Shown in pieces: positions 25,247-33,097 of a stretch of 57,153 nucleotides of DNA. Each line of letters opens with the position of its first letter. Position 1 is the first letter of the stretch. The DNA comes from Pelagibacterium lentulum. GTDB lineage: Bacteria; Pseudomonadota; Alphaproteobacteria; Rhizobiales; Devosiaceae. The notes under the pieces were generated by a model. That model searched no databases and was not told the origin of the DNA. It was given only the letters and a program-made list of their open reading frames with translations. The stretch lies in assembly GCF_003992625.1 (NCBI RefSeq), contig NZ_RZMW01000015.1:1-57153 (forward strand), written 5' to 3'. The position numbers were made by a program, and so were the translations under genes.

Positions 25247-27067
25247 TTAGCTCCCTAGTCCGTCGGCAAGATTTGTCTTGGTGAGTTTTTGGGCCAGCAC
25301 GGTTCCAAAATAGGCGATGGCTGCGATGATCAGCACAACCGCATTGGCGGCCTGGCTGTAGTTGTAATCAATCAACCGCAGCGAGAAGGTGGTCAGGACA
25401 TCGGTTGCCGGTACTGCAAGGATGACAAAGAGGCTCAGGCCCTTGATGCCGGAGATGAACGGCAAGAGCACGCCCGTAACCAAAGCTCCCTTCTGGATGG
25501 GAATGACGACCGTAAGCATGCGGCGGAACCACCCTGCCCCGGCCACTTGAGCCGCTTCCTCGGGGTCCTTGCCCAATTGCATCATGGCCGAGATCCCAGC
25601 GCGAGAAGCATAGGGCATTTGGTCTGCGATCAAGGCGAGCATCAAAATCGCTGCCGTGCCATAGAGCGCGGGTATAGGGCCTCTCTGAACGGCAAAGAGT
25701 GAAAGATAGGCTGCGGCGAACGCGATGCCTGGCACCATGTAAGGAAAAAAGGTCACCTGGCGCAAAAAGGCCGAAAGTGGCCAGATTGGCGTACGGACGA
25801 CTACGTAACCGACCAGCAAGCCGAGCAGACCCGAACACAGTGAGGCGGTGCCTACAATCCACAGCGTGTTCCACGCCGCAGCCCACATCTGCGAGGACAA
25901 AAGAATGCCGTTGCGCAGAGCCACGAATTCCAGGTTGGTGCCAATCCAGTAATCGAGCGTGAAGTTCGAGATATTGAAATTGGCAGGAACCCGCATAACG
26001 GTTGACAGGATAAGCGTAAGCAGCGGCAGCGCCACCGAAATCAGGAAGATCGCAATAGCAAACCCGGTTGCCGGAAGCCGCCATGCACCCAGGGAACTGC
26101 GCCGCGCCATGGCACCTTTCTGGCCCACGGTGACGAATTTGCGAGACTCGCGCACAACCCGCGCGTCGACCAGCAAGGCAATGATCCCGATCATCATGAT
26201 TGCCATCGCGAGTACCGCTCCCACGCCCGTCTGGCGCGATGAGATTGAACGATAAAGGCCGGTAGCCAGCAGGTCATAGTTCACAGGCAGGCCCAAAACA
26301 TAGGGCACGCCAAATTCACCGATACACTTTGCAAAGGCCAAAATGATTGCGCTCATCAGAGACGGAAGCATCATGGGGCCGATGATCCTGAAGGCGACCG
26401 TGGAAGAATTGGCGCCAAGCATGCGCGCGGAGTCTTCCAACTGGCTGTCGAAACGCCGAAGGGCATTGCCGAACAAAAGGATGAAGAACGGAATATAATT
26501 GAGGGCTAGAATGACAGTGATCGGGAACTGTCCATAGGCAACCCAATCGGGAGGCGTCAGTCCCATTGCCTCAAGCCACCCTTGCTGCCCACCGACCGAG
26601 CGGTTCTTAAAGAGCGTGGACCAAGCCAGCGCAAACGTCCAGGTCGGAAGCATGAAGGGCACAATGAGCGCCGTTGCAAACCAGCGCCGGCCCAGCATGT
26701 CGGTCCTGCTGATCAGCCAAGCCAGGGGCCCGCCGATCGAAAGGGAGATGAGGATTGCACCGAAGGCAACTGACAACGTGTTGAACAACGGTGTCCAAAA
26801 CAAGCTATTTGAAATCGGCGAGAACAGGGCCCTGTTTATATAGTAGAAAGTCCATGCACCCGGCTCCGTGCCGATACGGCGTTCATCGCCAAATTGCACG
26901 CGACCTGCATCCACGAGCAGGGAAACGATCGGCACGATGATCAGGTAGGCAAAAAGCAGTGCTGCTAAAATGCCAATAAGGGTGGTCGGATCACGGAAGG
27001 CAAGCCGCAGCTTATAGCGCAGCCCTGCAGCGCGGTTTTCTTGCTGAGACACTGTCGCCGCACTCAT
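25247..27067 (-). CDS. ABC permease with two fused membrane domains (FbpB/AfuB type)
   Basis: This 606-residue protein has about twelve transmembrane helices in two BPD_transp_1 halves. Each half has its EAA-like loop: LEDSARMLGANSSTVAFRI in the first and PEEAAQVAGAGWFRRMLTVV in the second. The fused layout is typical of iron(III), hexose-phosphate (AfuB) and 2-aminoethylphosphonate-type importers. It is the first gene of the operon, with GAGGTGG before the ATG, and LacI-type palindromes lie 195 and 305 bp upstream. It forms one importer with the ATPase and two binding proteins. Confidence 0.93.
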   Translation of the reverse strand: MSAATVSQQENRAAGLRYKLRLAFRDPTTLIGILAALLFAYLIIVPIVSLLVDAGRVQFGDERRIGTEPGAWTFYYINRALFSPISNSLFWTPLFNTLSVAFGAILISLSIGGPLAWLISRTDMLGRRWFATALIVPFMLPTWTFALAWSTLFKNRSVGGQQGWLEAMGLTPPDWVAYGQFPITVILALNYIPFFILLFGNALRRFDSQLEDSARMLGANSSTVAFRIIGPMMLPSLMSAIILAFAKCIGEFGVPYVLGLPVNYDLLATGLYRSISSRQTGVGAVLAMAIMMIGIIALLVDARVVRESRKFVTVGQKGAMARRSSLGAWRLPATGFAIAIFLISVALPLLTLILSTVMRVPANFNISNFTLDYWIGTNLEFVALRNGILLSSQMWAAAWNTLWIVGTASLCSGLLGLLVGYVVVRTPIWPLSAFLRQVTFFPYMVPGIAFAAAYLSLFAVQRGPIPALYGTAAILMLALIADQMPYASRAGISAMMQLGKDPEEAAQVAGAGWFRRMLTVVIPIQKGALVTGVLLPFISGIKGLSLFVILAVPATDVLTTFSLRLIDYNYSQAANAVVLIIAAIAYFGTVLAQKLTKTNLADGLGS

Positions 27068-27261
27068 GGCGCCACCTCAGCCTCAGACTGGATACATCCG
27101 AGCGCAATAAACTCAACCGAAGCCGCAAAGCCCTTCATTGTTCCTCCCGCAGCTCTTCACCCCTGAATTGGCCAGGCGCTGTCTTGCATTTGTTCTGGTC
27201 GGACGTGCCGACCCTCCTCATCGGACAGGCTATCGTTCAACAAAGATAAGTCAAGCAGTTT

Positions 27262-27277
27262 TTGCACACCTGTGCAT
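27262..27277. promoter_or_regulatory. LacI-type operator, TTGCACACCTGTGCAT
   Basis: This 16-bp near-palindrome is related to the 19453 operator (half-sites TGCACA and TGTGCA intact) and lies 195 bp upstream of the importer permease start. It links the importer operon to the LacI regulator 7 kb away. Confidence 0.75.
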
Positions 27278-27371
27278 TACTTAGTTTCAGTATCCATAGG
27301 CTACGAGATATAGATTTTTGGGCAATTGGGCTGGAAATGTGCAGCTGAATAAGGTTGAAACGTATCGAAAG

Positions 27372-27387
27372 TTGCACAGCCGTGCGA
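27372..27387. promoter_or_regulatory. Weaker LacI-type operator, TTGCACAGCCGTGCGA
   Basis: The left half is identical to the 19453 palindrome; the right half has changes. It lies 110 bp from the 27262 site, a spacing close to whole helical turns and suited to cooperative binding or looping. Confidence 0.65.
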
Positions 27388-27599
27388 AGCCCGCATCAGC
27401 CTGGCATGCTTGCTCCCGCTCACCAAGCAGGTGCCAATTGTGCCGCTTTGCTTTGCAAATGCCTGACGTTTGGCAAATCCATCCGATAGGACGGCCCCGC
27501 CGAGGCCAAGCTACATCGAGGTGCGCCTCGAGAGATTACGAAATCAGTGGTGATGGCTGACAGACTCCGTGCCCGATCTCTACCGATCAGGCACGTCTT

Positions 27600-27863
27600 T
27601 TAGCTCATTTCATTTTGCCGTGGGTTTGGCTGGGGCCGCAGCGATGGAATAGGCTGACATCGCTCGTCTGAAGGTGCGATCAATGGAGGACGGAAGGATT
27701 GGGCACGCCCGCCCAACCGCATGATCTTGACGGCACCATCGGGACCGTGGATCGTAAGGAGGCGCAGTTTTGGATCGTCTTTCACCATGGTCAAAGTCAT
27801 AATCATCTTAAAACGCACTGTGGTTTTTTCAGTCCTTTGGGTAGTCTTGGCCGGTGCTGACAA
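27600..27863 (-). CDS. Doubtful small ORF antisense to the mrpE start
   Basis: An open frame of up to 87 codons reads MTLTMVKDDPKLRLLTIHG in its middle. Codon third positions are mostly G or C, and no other gene occupies 27600-27786. However, no ribosome-binding site precedes any start, no family is recognised, and the 5' part runs antisense through the well-supported mrpE start. It may be a real small protein or a decayed one. Confidence 0.2.
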   Translation of the reverse strand: MSAPAKTTQRTEKTTVRFKMIMTLTMVKDDPKLRLLTIHGPDGAVKIMRLGGRAQSFRPPLIAPSDERCQPIPSLRPQPNPRQNEMS

Positions 27864-28278
27864 ATCAGCCTTGATTGCAGGGGTGCCGACTGTTCTGGCC
27901 GCTGTTCTGCTGAGCTTGACGTTACTGCCGGCCCAGCGTCATTCCGCGAAATTGTTGCATCTGCTGGCCATGTTGCCCGGGTTTCTCTGGCGATCCCTGC
28001 TTGGCGGCGTCGATGTCGCTTGGCGAGCGTTTTCGCCGCGCCTCCCCATTTCCCCAGGTTGGGTCGAGTTCGAAACCGAACTGCCCATGGGAGGAGCGCG
28101 TTCGGCGCTGGGCGGTGAGTTCAGCCTGATGCCAGGCACGCTGGTTGCAGGCTCTCGCGGTAATGCGCTCTTGATTCATTGTTTGGACGCCTCGGAGGAC
28201 ACCAGACATTTCGTCAAAACCGAAGAGCAACGTTTGTGTCGCGCTTTGGGCATCAAGCCCAAGGTAACGATTGCATGA
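27787..28278 (+). CDS. Mrp/Mbh-type antiporter subunit E (MrpE/MbhA-like)
   Basis: The protein has 163 residues from the ATG of MVKVIIILKRT. Membrane helices lie at the N-terminus (VVFSVLWVVLAGADKSALIAG and onward), and the soluble C-terminal domain has the MnhE signature (GTLVAGSRGNALLIHCLD). It is the first gene of an eight-gene operon in which every neighbour but one overlaps by ATGA, TTGA or TAATG. Subunit E is needed for complex assembly or activity in Mrp antiporters of the cytoplasmic membrane. Confidence 0.85.
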   Translation: MVKVIIILKRTVVFSVLWVVLAGADKSALIAGVPTVLAAVLLSLTLLPAQRHSAKLLHLLAMLPGFLWRSLLGGVDVAWRAFSPRLPISPGWVEFETELPMGGARSALGGEFSLMPGTLVAGSRGNALLIHCLDASEDTRHFVKTEEQRLCRALGIKPKVTIA

Positions 28279-28568
28279 GTGTCTGGTTCACAAGTTTAGC
28301 GGTTTTGCTGCTGATCACCTTGGCGGGCGCCCTGATACGAGTCTGGCGCGGTCCTGCACCGGCCGATAGAATGATGGCCGCGCAACTGGCTGGAACCGGA
28401 GGTGTTGCGGTCATTCTTTTGCTTGCGGCCGCCACCAAAAACTGGCTGATGCTCGACGTGGCGCTCGTTCTTGCCTTGCTGGCAGCATTTGCAGCGGTGG
28501 GCTTTGTCAAAGCTGCCAGCCGCAATGGTGTTGGCGATCCGGAAGCCGATGAAGAGGCAGCGCCTTGA
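28275..28568 (+). CDS. Mrp/Mbh-type antiporter subunit F
   Basis: The protein has 97 residues from the ATG that overlaps the mrpE stop (ATGA). It has three transmembrane helices and the MrpF pattern RVWRGPAPADRMMAAQLAGT followed by WLMLDVALVLALLAAFA. It is a small membrane subunit of the antiporter with an acidic soluble tail. Confidence 0.88.
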   Translation: MSVWFTSLAVLLLITLAGALIRVWRGPAPADRMMAAQLAGTGGVAVILLLAAATKNWLMLDVALVLALLAAFAAVGFVKAASRNGVGDPEADEEAAP

Positions 28569-28873
28569 TCACCGACGCATTGACCATTGTGCTGACAGGG
28601 ACAGGCTTGATTTTCTTTGTGGCCGGAACTGTGGGGCTGCTGCGGTTCCCCGATACCCATTCTCGGCTCCATGCTCTTACCAAAGCCGATAATCTGGGGC
28701 TTGGACTGGTTATCGCTGGCCTGATGGTTCAGGTGCCATCGCCCCTCGATGCTGGCAAGCTCGTGCTTGTCTGGGCGCTGGCAATCCTTGCTGCAGGCAC
28801 AACGGCCCAACTGGTCGCACGCAGCGCTTTGAAAAAGGGTCAGAGCGCTCCAGATGACGAGGGAATGCAGTGA
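28565..28873 (+). CDS. Mrp/Mbh-type antiporter subunit G
   Basis: The protein has 102 residues from a TTG that overlaps the mrpF stop (TTGA). The MnhG/PhaG signature is clear: FFVAGTVGLLRFPDTHSRLH and KADNLGLGLVI, with three transmembrane helices. It is a small membrane subunit whose presence with E and F identifies the operon as Mrp/Mbh-type and not NADH dehydrogenase. Confidence 0.9.
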   Translation: MITDALTIVLTGTGLIFFVAGTVGLLRFPDTHSRLHALTKADNLGLGLVIAGLMVQVPSPLDAGKLVLVWALAILAAGTTAQLVARSALKKGQSAPDDEGMQ

Positions 28874-29814
28874 TCGACAGCCTGTTTGATCTTGTCTTGT
28901 GCGCGCTCATCATCTTTGTGGCGTTTGCAGCCGTATCGGGCCGGGATCTTTTCACCGCGATCGTCTTTTTTATTGTTTATGGCCTGATGGTAGCGATTGC
29001 ATGGTTGCGCCTCGAAGCGATTGACGTCGCATTGGCTGAGGCGGCAATTGGTGCGGGGCTGACCGGGGTTCTGTTACTTGGCGCATACGGGCGGTTCAAA
29101 AATATCGATGCAGCGCGGATGGGCAGTTGGGTACCCTTACCCGTGCTTATTGTCATCGCTCTTGCAGCAACGGGGCTGAGTGCTGCAGTAGGAGTCGTGC
29201 TGATCGCACTTGATCCCAATGGGCTCGGCCTGATCCCGGCGGTAAATGCCAATATTGCCCAAAGCGGGGTCTTCAATCCAGTGACAGCAGTGCTGCTCAA
29301 TTTTCGCGCTTACGACACATTATTGGAAAGTATCGTGCTTGTCGTTGCATTGGTGGGGGTATGGACGCTGGCCGACAATAGCGCATGGGGGCAAAGAGTT
29401 GGAAAAACACAAAGCGTACGCGCAAATGGGGTCCTGCAGAGCTTCGGACGCACCCTGCCGCCCATTGGCCTGATGATCGGGATTTACTTTGTATGGGCAG
29501 GCAGCAGTCAGCCCGGTGGTGCATTCCAGGGCGGCACCATTCTTGCGGCAGTGGGATTGTTGAGCGCAATGGCAGGTCTCTTTCCGCCACCACGGGTGAA
29601 CGATGCACGGCTGCGCTTGAGTGTGATTGCAGGTCCAATCCTGTTTCTTGCGGTCGCAATCGCAGGAACAGCTTGGGGGGGCATGTTTGTACTGCCAGCC
29701 GACCTGGCCTATGGACTGATCTTGGCGATCGAGATTGTACTTGCCCTGTCCATCGCCATCACCCTGATGCTGCTGGTTCTGGGACCACCGGAGATGACGG
29801 AGACCCCGCAATGA
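28870..29814 (+). CDS. MbhD/E-MrpB fusion subunit
   Basis: The 314-residue protein starts at a GTG overlapping the mrpG stop. The first part (about 1-90) matches the DUF4040/MbhD domain (AAVSGRDLFTAIVFFIVYGL, EAAIGAGLTGVLLLGAY), which forms the C-terminal part of MrpA in classical systems. The second part is MrpB/MbhF-like (PVTAVLLNFRAYDTLLESIV; QPGGAFQGGTILAAVGLLSA). About ten transmembrane helices are visible. The fusion replaces the MrpA C-terminus plus MrpB, so the complex has no full-length MrpA here. Confidence 0.85.
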   Translation: MIDSLFDLVLCALIIFVAFAAVSGRDLFTAIVFFIVYGLMVAIAWLRLEAIDVALAEAAIGAGLTGVLLLGAYGRFKNIDAARMGSWVPLPVLIVIALAATGLSAAVGVVLIALDPNGLGLIPAVNANIAQSGVFNPVTAVLLNFRAYDTLLESIVLVVALVGVWTLADNSAWGQRVGKTQSVRANGVLQSFGRTLPPIGLMIGIYFVWAGSSQPGGAFQGGTILAAVGLLSAMAGLFPPPRVNDARLRLSVIAGPILFLAVAIAGTAWGGMFVLPADLAYGLILAIEIVLALSIAITLMLLVLGPPEMTETPQ

Positions 29815-30137
29815 TGACGTGGGCATCCGGATGGCTCATCTATGGATTAACCGGCGCCACGCTGATCGGCCTAGGACTGTTCGGCTTTGCAAGCCATACT
29901 AACCTGTTGCGCCGCATTCTGGCCTTCAATGTTGTAGGCTCAGGCATTTTTCTGGTCTTTGGTGCCACCGGATTCCGGGTTCCGGAACTGGGCGCCGATG
30001 CGGTCCCTCAAGCATTGATCATAACGGGGATCGTCGTTGCGCTTTCAGCCACGGCCCTGGCGGTATCCCTGATTACCCGGCATGCCAGCCTTTCTGGATC
30101 AGCCACGCTGCCCGACGATGATCGGGAGGATCGATAG
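29811..30137 (+). CDS. Mrp/Mbh-type antiporter subunit C (NuoK-like)
   Basis: The protein has 108 residues from the ATG that overlaps the previous stop. The NuoK/MrpC fold has three transmembrane helices; NLLRRILAFNVVGSGIFLVF is the conserved second segment and ADAVPQALIITGIVVALSA the third. It couples ion movement between neighbouring D-type subunits. The next gene begins 3 bp after its stop. Confidence 0.9.
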   Translation: MMTWASGWLIYGLTGATLIGLGLFGFASHTNLLRRILAFNVVGSGIFLVFGATGFRVPELGADAVPQALIITGIVVALSATALAVSLITRHASLSGSATLPDDDREDR

Positions 30138-30140
30138 ATC

Positions 30141-31625
30141 GTGCCCTCCTCCCTGGCGCTAACCGCCATCATAGGCGCGCCGTTGCTTGGCTTTTTTATG
30201 ACAATCGTCTGGTCCAGAGCAGCGGCGGTCGTTGCCAGCCTGACGAGCATGGTGGTGCTGGTCGCCGCCGTGTTTCTCGCTGTGTCAGTAAGTGCCCATG
30301 GAGCGGTTCTAACCAGCCTGGGTGGGTGGGACGCGCCGCTGGGGATTGAACTGGCCGCAGACGGGCTGTCGGTTATGTTCATGATCGTATCTGGCGCGAT
30401 CGTGCTCGTGGTGGGCGCATACGCGCAACACGAATTCGTCCATCCTGGGACGGAGACACGCAGCGGCTTTGCCTTCTGGCCCTTGATGCTGGTGCTCTTG
30501 GCGGCGCTAAACGGAATCTTTGTTTCGCGGGACTTTTTCAACCTTTATGTCTGTTTCGAGCTCCTCACATTGAGCGCTGTGGCAATGGTCACACTCAATG
30601 GCAAAACCGAATCCATAACGGCCGCCCTGCGATATCTATTGTTCGCCCTTTTGGGCTCCATTCTCTACTTGCTCGGAGCGGTCCTCCTTTACGCCCAGTT
30701 CGGTTCACTCGATATGGGCGTTATTGGCCAGTCTGTCTCCTCGTCAGGTGCCGAAATTCTCGCTGCCGGGTTGATGACTGCCGGCCTTGCGCTCAAAACC
30801 GCGCTCTTTCCGTTTCATGGTTGGCTACCTCCAGCCCATTCGGGGGCACCGCCGCCAGCCAGCGCAATGCTGTCCAGTCTTGTTCCAAAAGCATCTTATT
30901 TCATCACGATCCGGCTCTGGTTCGATGTCATGCCCGAGCTGGCCGGCAATCCGCTGACACTTGCGCTTGGTGGACTGGGCGGGGCCGCCATTCTCTATGG
31001 ATCCCTTCAGGCGATTGTTCAAACCCGGCTCAAGATGGTGGTCGCCTATTCCACCGTGGCGCAGTTGGGATATCTGTTCATTGTATTCCCGCTGGCGGGC
31101 GGCGATAGCGCAGCGCAACCATGGTCGGCCGGAGCGTGGACGGGAGGCATGCTGCACGCGCTGTCCCATGCCCTCGCCAAGTCCGCCATGTTCCTGTGTG
31201 CCGGCCTCTTCATTATTTCGGCGCGAACCGACGATCTGGAAGCCCTGCGCGGGATCGCCCAAACGATGCCCATGACAGCATTTGCTTTCACTCTGGCAGC
31301 AATTTCACTGCTGGGACTGCCCCCAAGCGGCGGCTTTATCGCCAAATACCTTATGCTTACCTCTGCCTTCGCGTCAGGCGGCTGGATCTGGGCATTTTTG
31401 ATCCTCGCAGGAGGACTTCTGGCGGCCCTCTATCTTTATCGACCGGTGCGGATCATGCTCAGCCTGCCAAAGCAACCCGGACAACCTTTCAAGCCGATTT
31501 CGCGCTGGTGGCAGGTTGCGCCATTGGTCCTGGCTTTAGGGGCCGTCTTTCTTGGTATTGGCTCGAACGAGCCTTATGCCCTGCTTCAGATTGGGCGGCC
31601 CGTTGCGGCCGAGACGGGTCTGTAA
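30141..31625 (+). CDS. Mrp/Mbh-type antiporter subunit D, first of three (NuoM/NuoN-like)
   Basis: The 494-residue protein starts at GTG and has about fourteen transmembrane helices of the proton-conducting antiporter family. The key charged residues are present: Glu in NLYVCFELLTLSAVAMV (TM5) and Lys in LALKTALFPFHGWLPPAHSG (TM7). The proline-rich loop SGAPPPASAMLSSLVPK is typical of MrpD. It forms one of three D-type pumps in the operon. The next gene starts within its stop (TAATG). Confidence 0.92.
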   Translation: MPSSLALTAIIGAPLLGFFMTIVWSRAAAVVASLTSMVVLVAAVFLAVSVSAHGAVLTSLGGWDAPLGIELAADGLSVMFMIVSGAIVLVVGAYAQHEFVHPGTETRSGFAFWPLMLVLLAALNGIFVSRDFFNLYVCFELLTLSAVAMVTLNGKTESITAALRYLLFALLGSILYLLGAVLLYAQFGSLDMGVIGQSVSSSGAEILAAGLMTAGLALKTALFPFHGWLPPAHSGAPPPASAMLSSLVPKASYFITIRLWFDVMPELAGNPLTLALGGLGGAAILYGSLQAIVQTRLKMVVAYSTVAQLGYLFIVFPLAGGDSAAQPWSAGAWTGGMLHALSHALAKSAMFLCAGLFIISARTDDLEALRGIAQTMPMTAFAFTLAAISLLGLPPSGGFIAKYLMLTSAFASGGWIWAFLILAGGLLAALYLYRPVRIMLSLPKQPGQPFKPISRWWQVAPLVLALGAVFLGIGSNEPYALLQIGRPVAAETGL

Positions 31626-33097
31626 TGACCGCTGCCCTGCCGTTTCTTGTATTGATGACATCTCTGGTCCCAGCACTGGCAACTTTTTGGCTGCCCGAGA
31701 ACCAGGCGGCAACCCGCAATGGCCTCAATCTGGGCGGAGCCATTCTAAAGCTCGTTCTTGTTGCATATATGCTTTATGCCGTTGGCCAGGGCGCAGTCTT
31801 CGAGACGCGCCTCGAGCTTGCGCCCGGCCTGTTTCTGCTGTTGCGGATCGATGCGCTGGCGCTTCTTTTTGTTACGCTTTCGGCGTTTCTGTGGTTGCTC
31901 ACGACAATCTATGCCATTGCGTATTTTGGCAACGGTCCAAATCTCTCACGCTTTTTCGGTTTCTTCAGCTTATGTGTTGCTGCCACGACAGGGATCGCCT
32001 TCTCAGGTACGCTGATTACGTTTTTTCTGTTCTATGAGTTGCTTACACTCTCAACATGGCCTCTTGTCGTTCATAAACAGAACGAAAAATCCTTTGCTGC
32101 TGGCGGCAGCTATCTTGGATTTGCCTTGCCGGCAAGCGCCGCTCTACTGGTCGCGATTATCTGGCTCGAGAGCGTGACGGGTCCGATCGAGTTCGCAGCG
32201 CCGAGAGAACTTTCCGGTCTTGACGCGTTCGACTTGCGTCTGATCCTAGCGCTGTTTGTCTTGGGACTGGGAGTGAAAGCAGCGATTGTTCCACTTCATG
32301 GCTGGCTGCCCGCGGCAATGGCAGCGCCAGCTCCGGTCAGCGCGTTGTTGCATGCGGTCGCGGTAGTAAAGGCCGGGGCATTCGGGATCGTCCGTATCAT
32401 CTACGACGTTTTCGGCATCGACCTGGTTTCACAACTGGGCATGGCCCAACCGCTCGCCATCCTCGCATCAATCACAATTCTCTACGGATCGTTACGGGCA
32501 TTACAGCAAGACGACATTAAACGTCGCTTGGCTTTTTCGACCGTGAGTCAGGTATCTTACATCGTTCTCGGCGCTGCACTTGCAGGGCCGATCGCCGCGA
32601 TTGGGGGGTTGGCCCATCTCGTGCATCAAGGGCTGATGAAAATTACGCTTTTCTTTTGTGCAGGTATCTTTGCAGAACGGGCCGGTATCGAGAAGATTCA
32701 CCACCTCGACGGAGTGGGCGCGCGCATGCCCTGGACTGCCTTTTGTTTCTCGCTTGGCGCAATGGGCATGATCGGCATTCCACCAATGGCAGGCTTTGTT
32801 TCGAAACTCTACCTTGGCGTTGGAGCACTCGAAACCGGCGCCGGTTGGGTCGTGTTTGTCCTAGCTGGTTCCTCATTGCTCAATGCAGCTTATTTCCTTC
32901 CGCTTCTTTACCGCATGTGGTTCTTGCCCGCGCGAGAGGATCTTGAGACGCAGCCACCATCCGAGCGCCCCTTGGGGCTCATCGTTCCGGCTGTGGTAAC
33001 GGCAACGGCAGCGCTTGGCGTCGGATTGCTTGCTGGAGCACCGATTAGCCCGCTGGGGTGGGCAACGCTCATAATCGAGCGGGACTACCTGCCATGA
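31625..33097 (+). CDS. Mrp/Mbh-type antiporter subunit D, second of three
   Basis: The protein has 490 residues from the ATG inside TAATG; a longer open frame upstream is a shadow of the first D gene. It has about fourteen transmembrane helices, with the TM5 Glu in FFLFYELLTLSTWPLV and the TM7 Lys in GVKAAIVPLHGWLPAAM. It resembles MbhH/MbxH of archaeal membrane-bound hydrogenase and related complexes. Its stop overlaps the start of the third D gene (ATGA). Confidence 0.92.
   Translation: MTAALPFLVLMTSLVPALATFWLPENQAATRNGLNLGGAILKLVLVAYMLYAVGQGAVFETRLELAPGLFLLLRIDALALLFVTLSAFLWLLTTIYAIAYFGNGPNLSRFFGFFSLCVAATTGIAFSGTLITFFLFYELLTLSTWPLVVHKQNEKSFAAGGSYLGFALPASAALLVAIIWLESVTGPIEFAAPRELSGLDAFDLRLILALFVLGLGVKAAIVPLHGWLPAAMAAPAPVSALLHAVAVVKAGAFGIVRIIYDVFGIDLVSQLGMAQPLAILASITILYGSLRALQQDDIKRRLAFSTVSQVSYIVLGAALAGPIAAIGGLAHLVHQGLMKITLFFCAGIFAERAGIEKIHHLDGVGARMPWTAFCFSLGAMGMIGIPPMAGFVSKLYLGVGALETGAGWVVFVLAGSSLLNAAYFLPLLYRMWFLPAREDLETQPPSERPLGLIVPAVVTATAALGVGLLAGAPISPLGWATLIIERDYLP

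Larger units (their letters stand above)
27068..27786. other. 719-bp gap: promoter of the importer operon and start of the Mrp operon
   Basis: Apart from the two palindromes, no gene is certain. A minus-strand frame (27600-27863 at most) has coding-like third positions but no ribosome site and overlaps the start of mrpE; it is listed separately with low confidence. The promoters of the importer operon (minus strand) and of the antiporter operon (plus strand) must lie here. Confidence 0.55.

Noticed and set aside
21700-27067. Ferric-iron uptake as the role of the Fbp-type importer
   Set aside because: Layout alone would allow it, but the regulon has phosphatases and a Pi transporter and a LacI regulator, no siderophore or Fur-like signals were seen, and the iron-type double tyrosine motif is not obvious.
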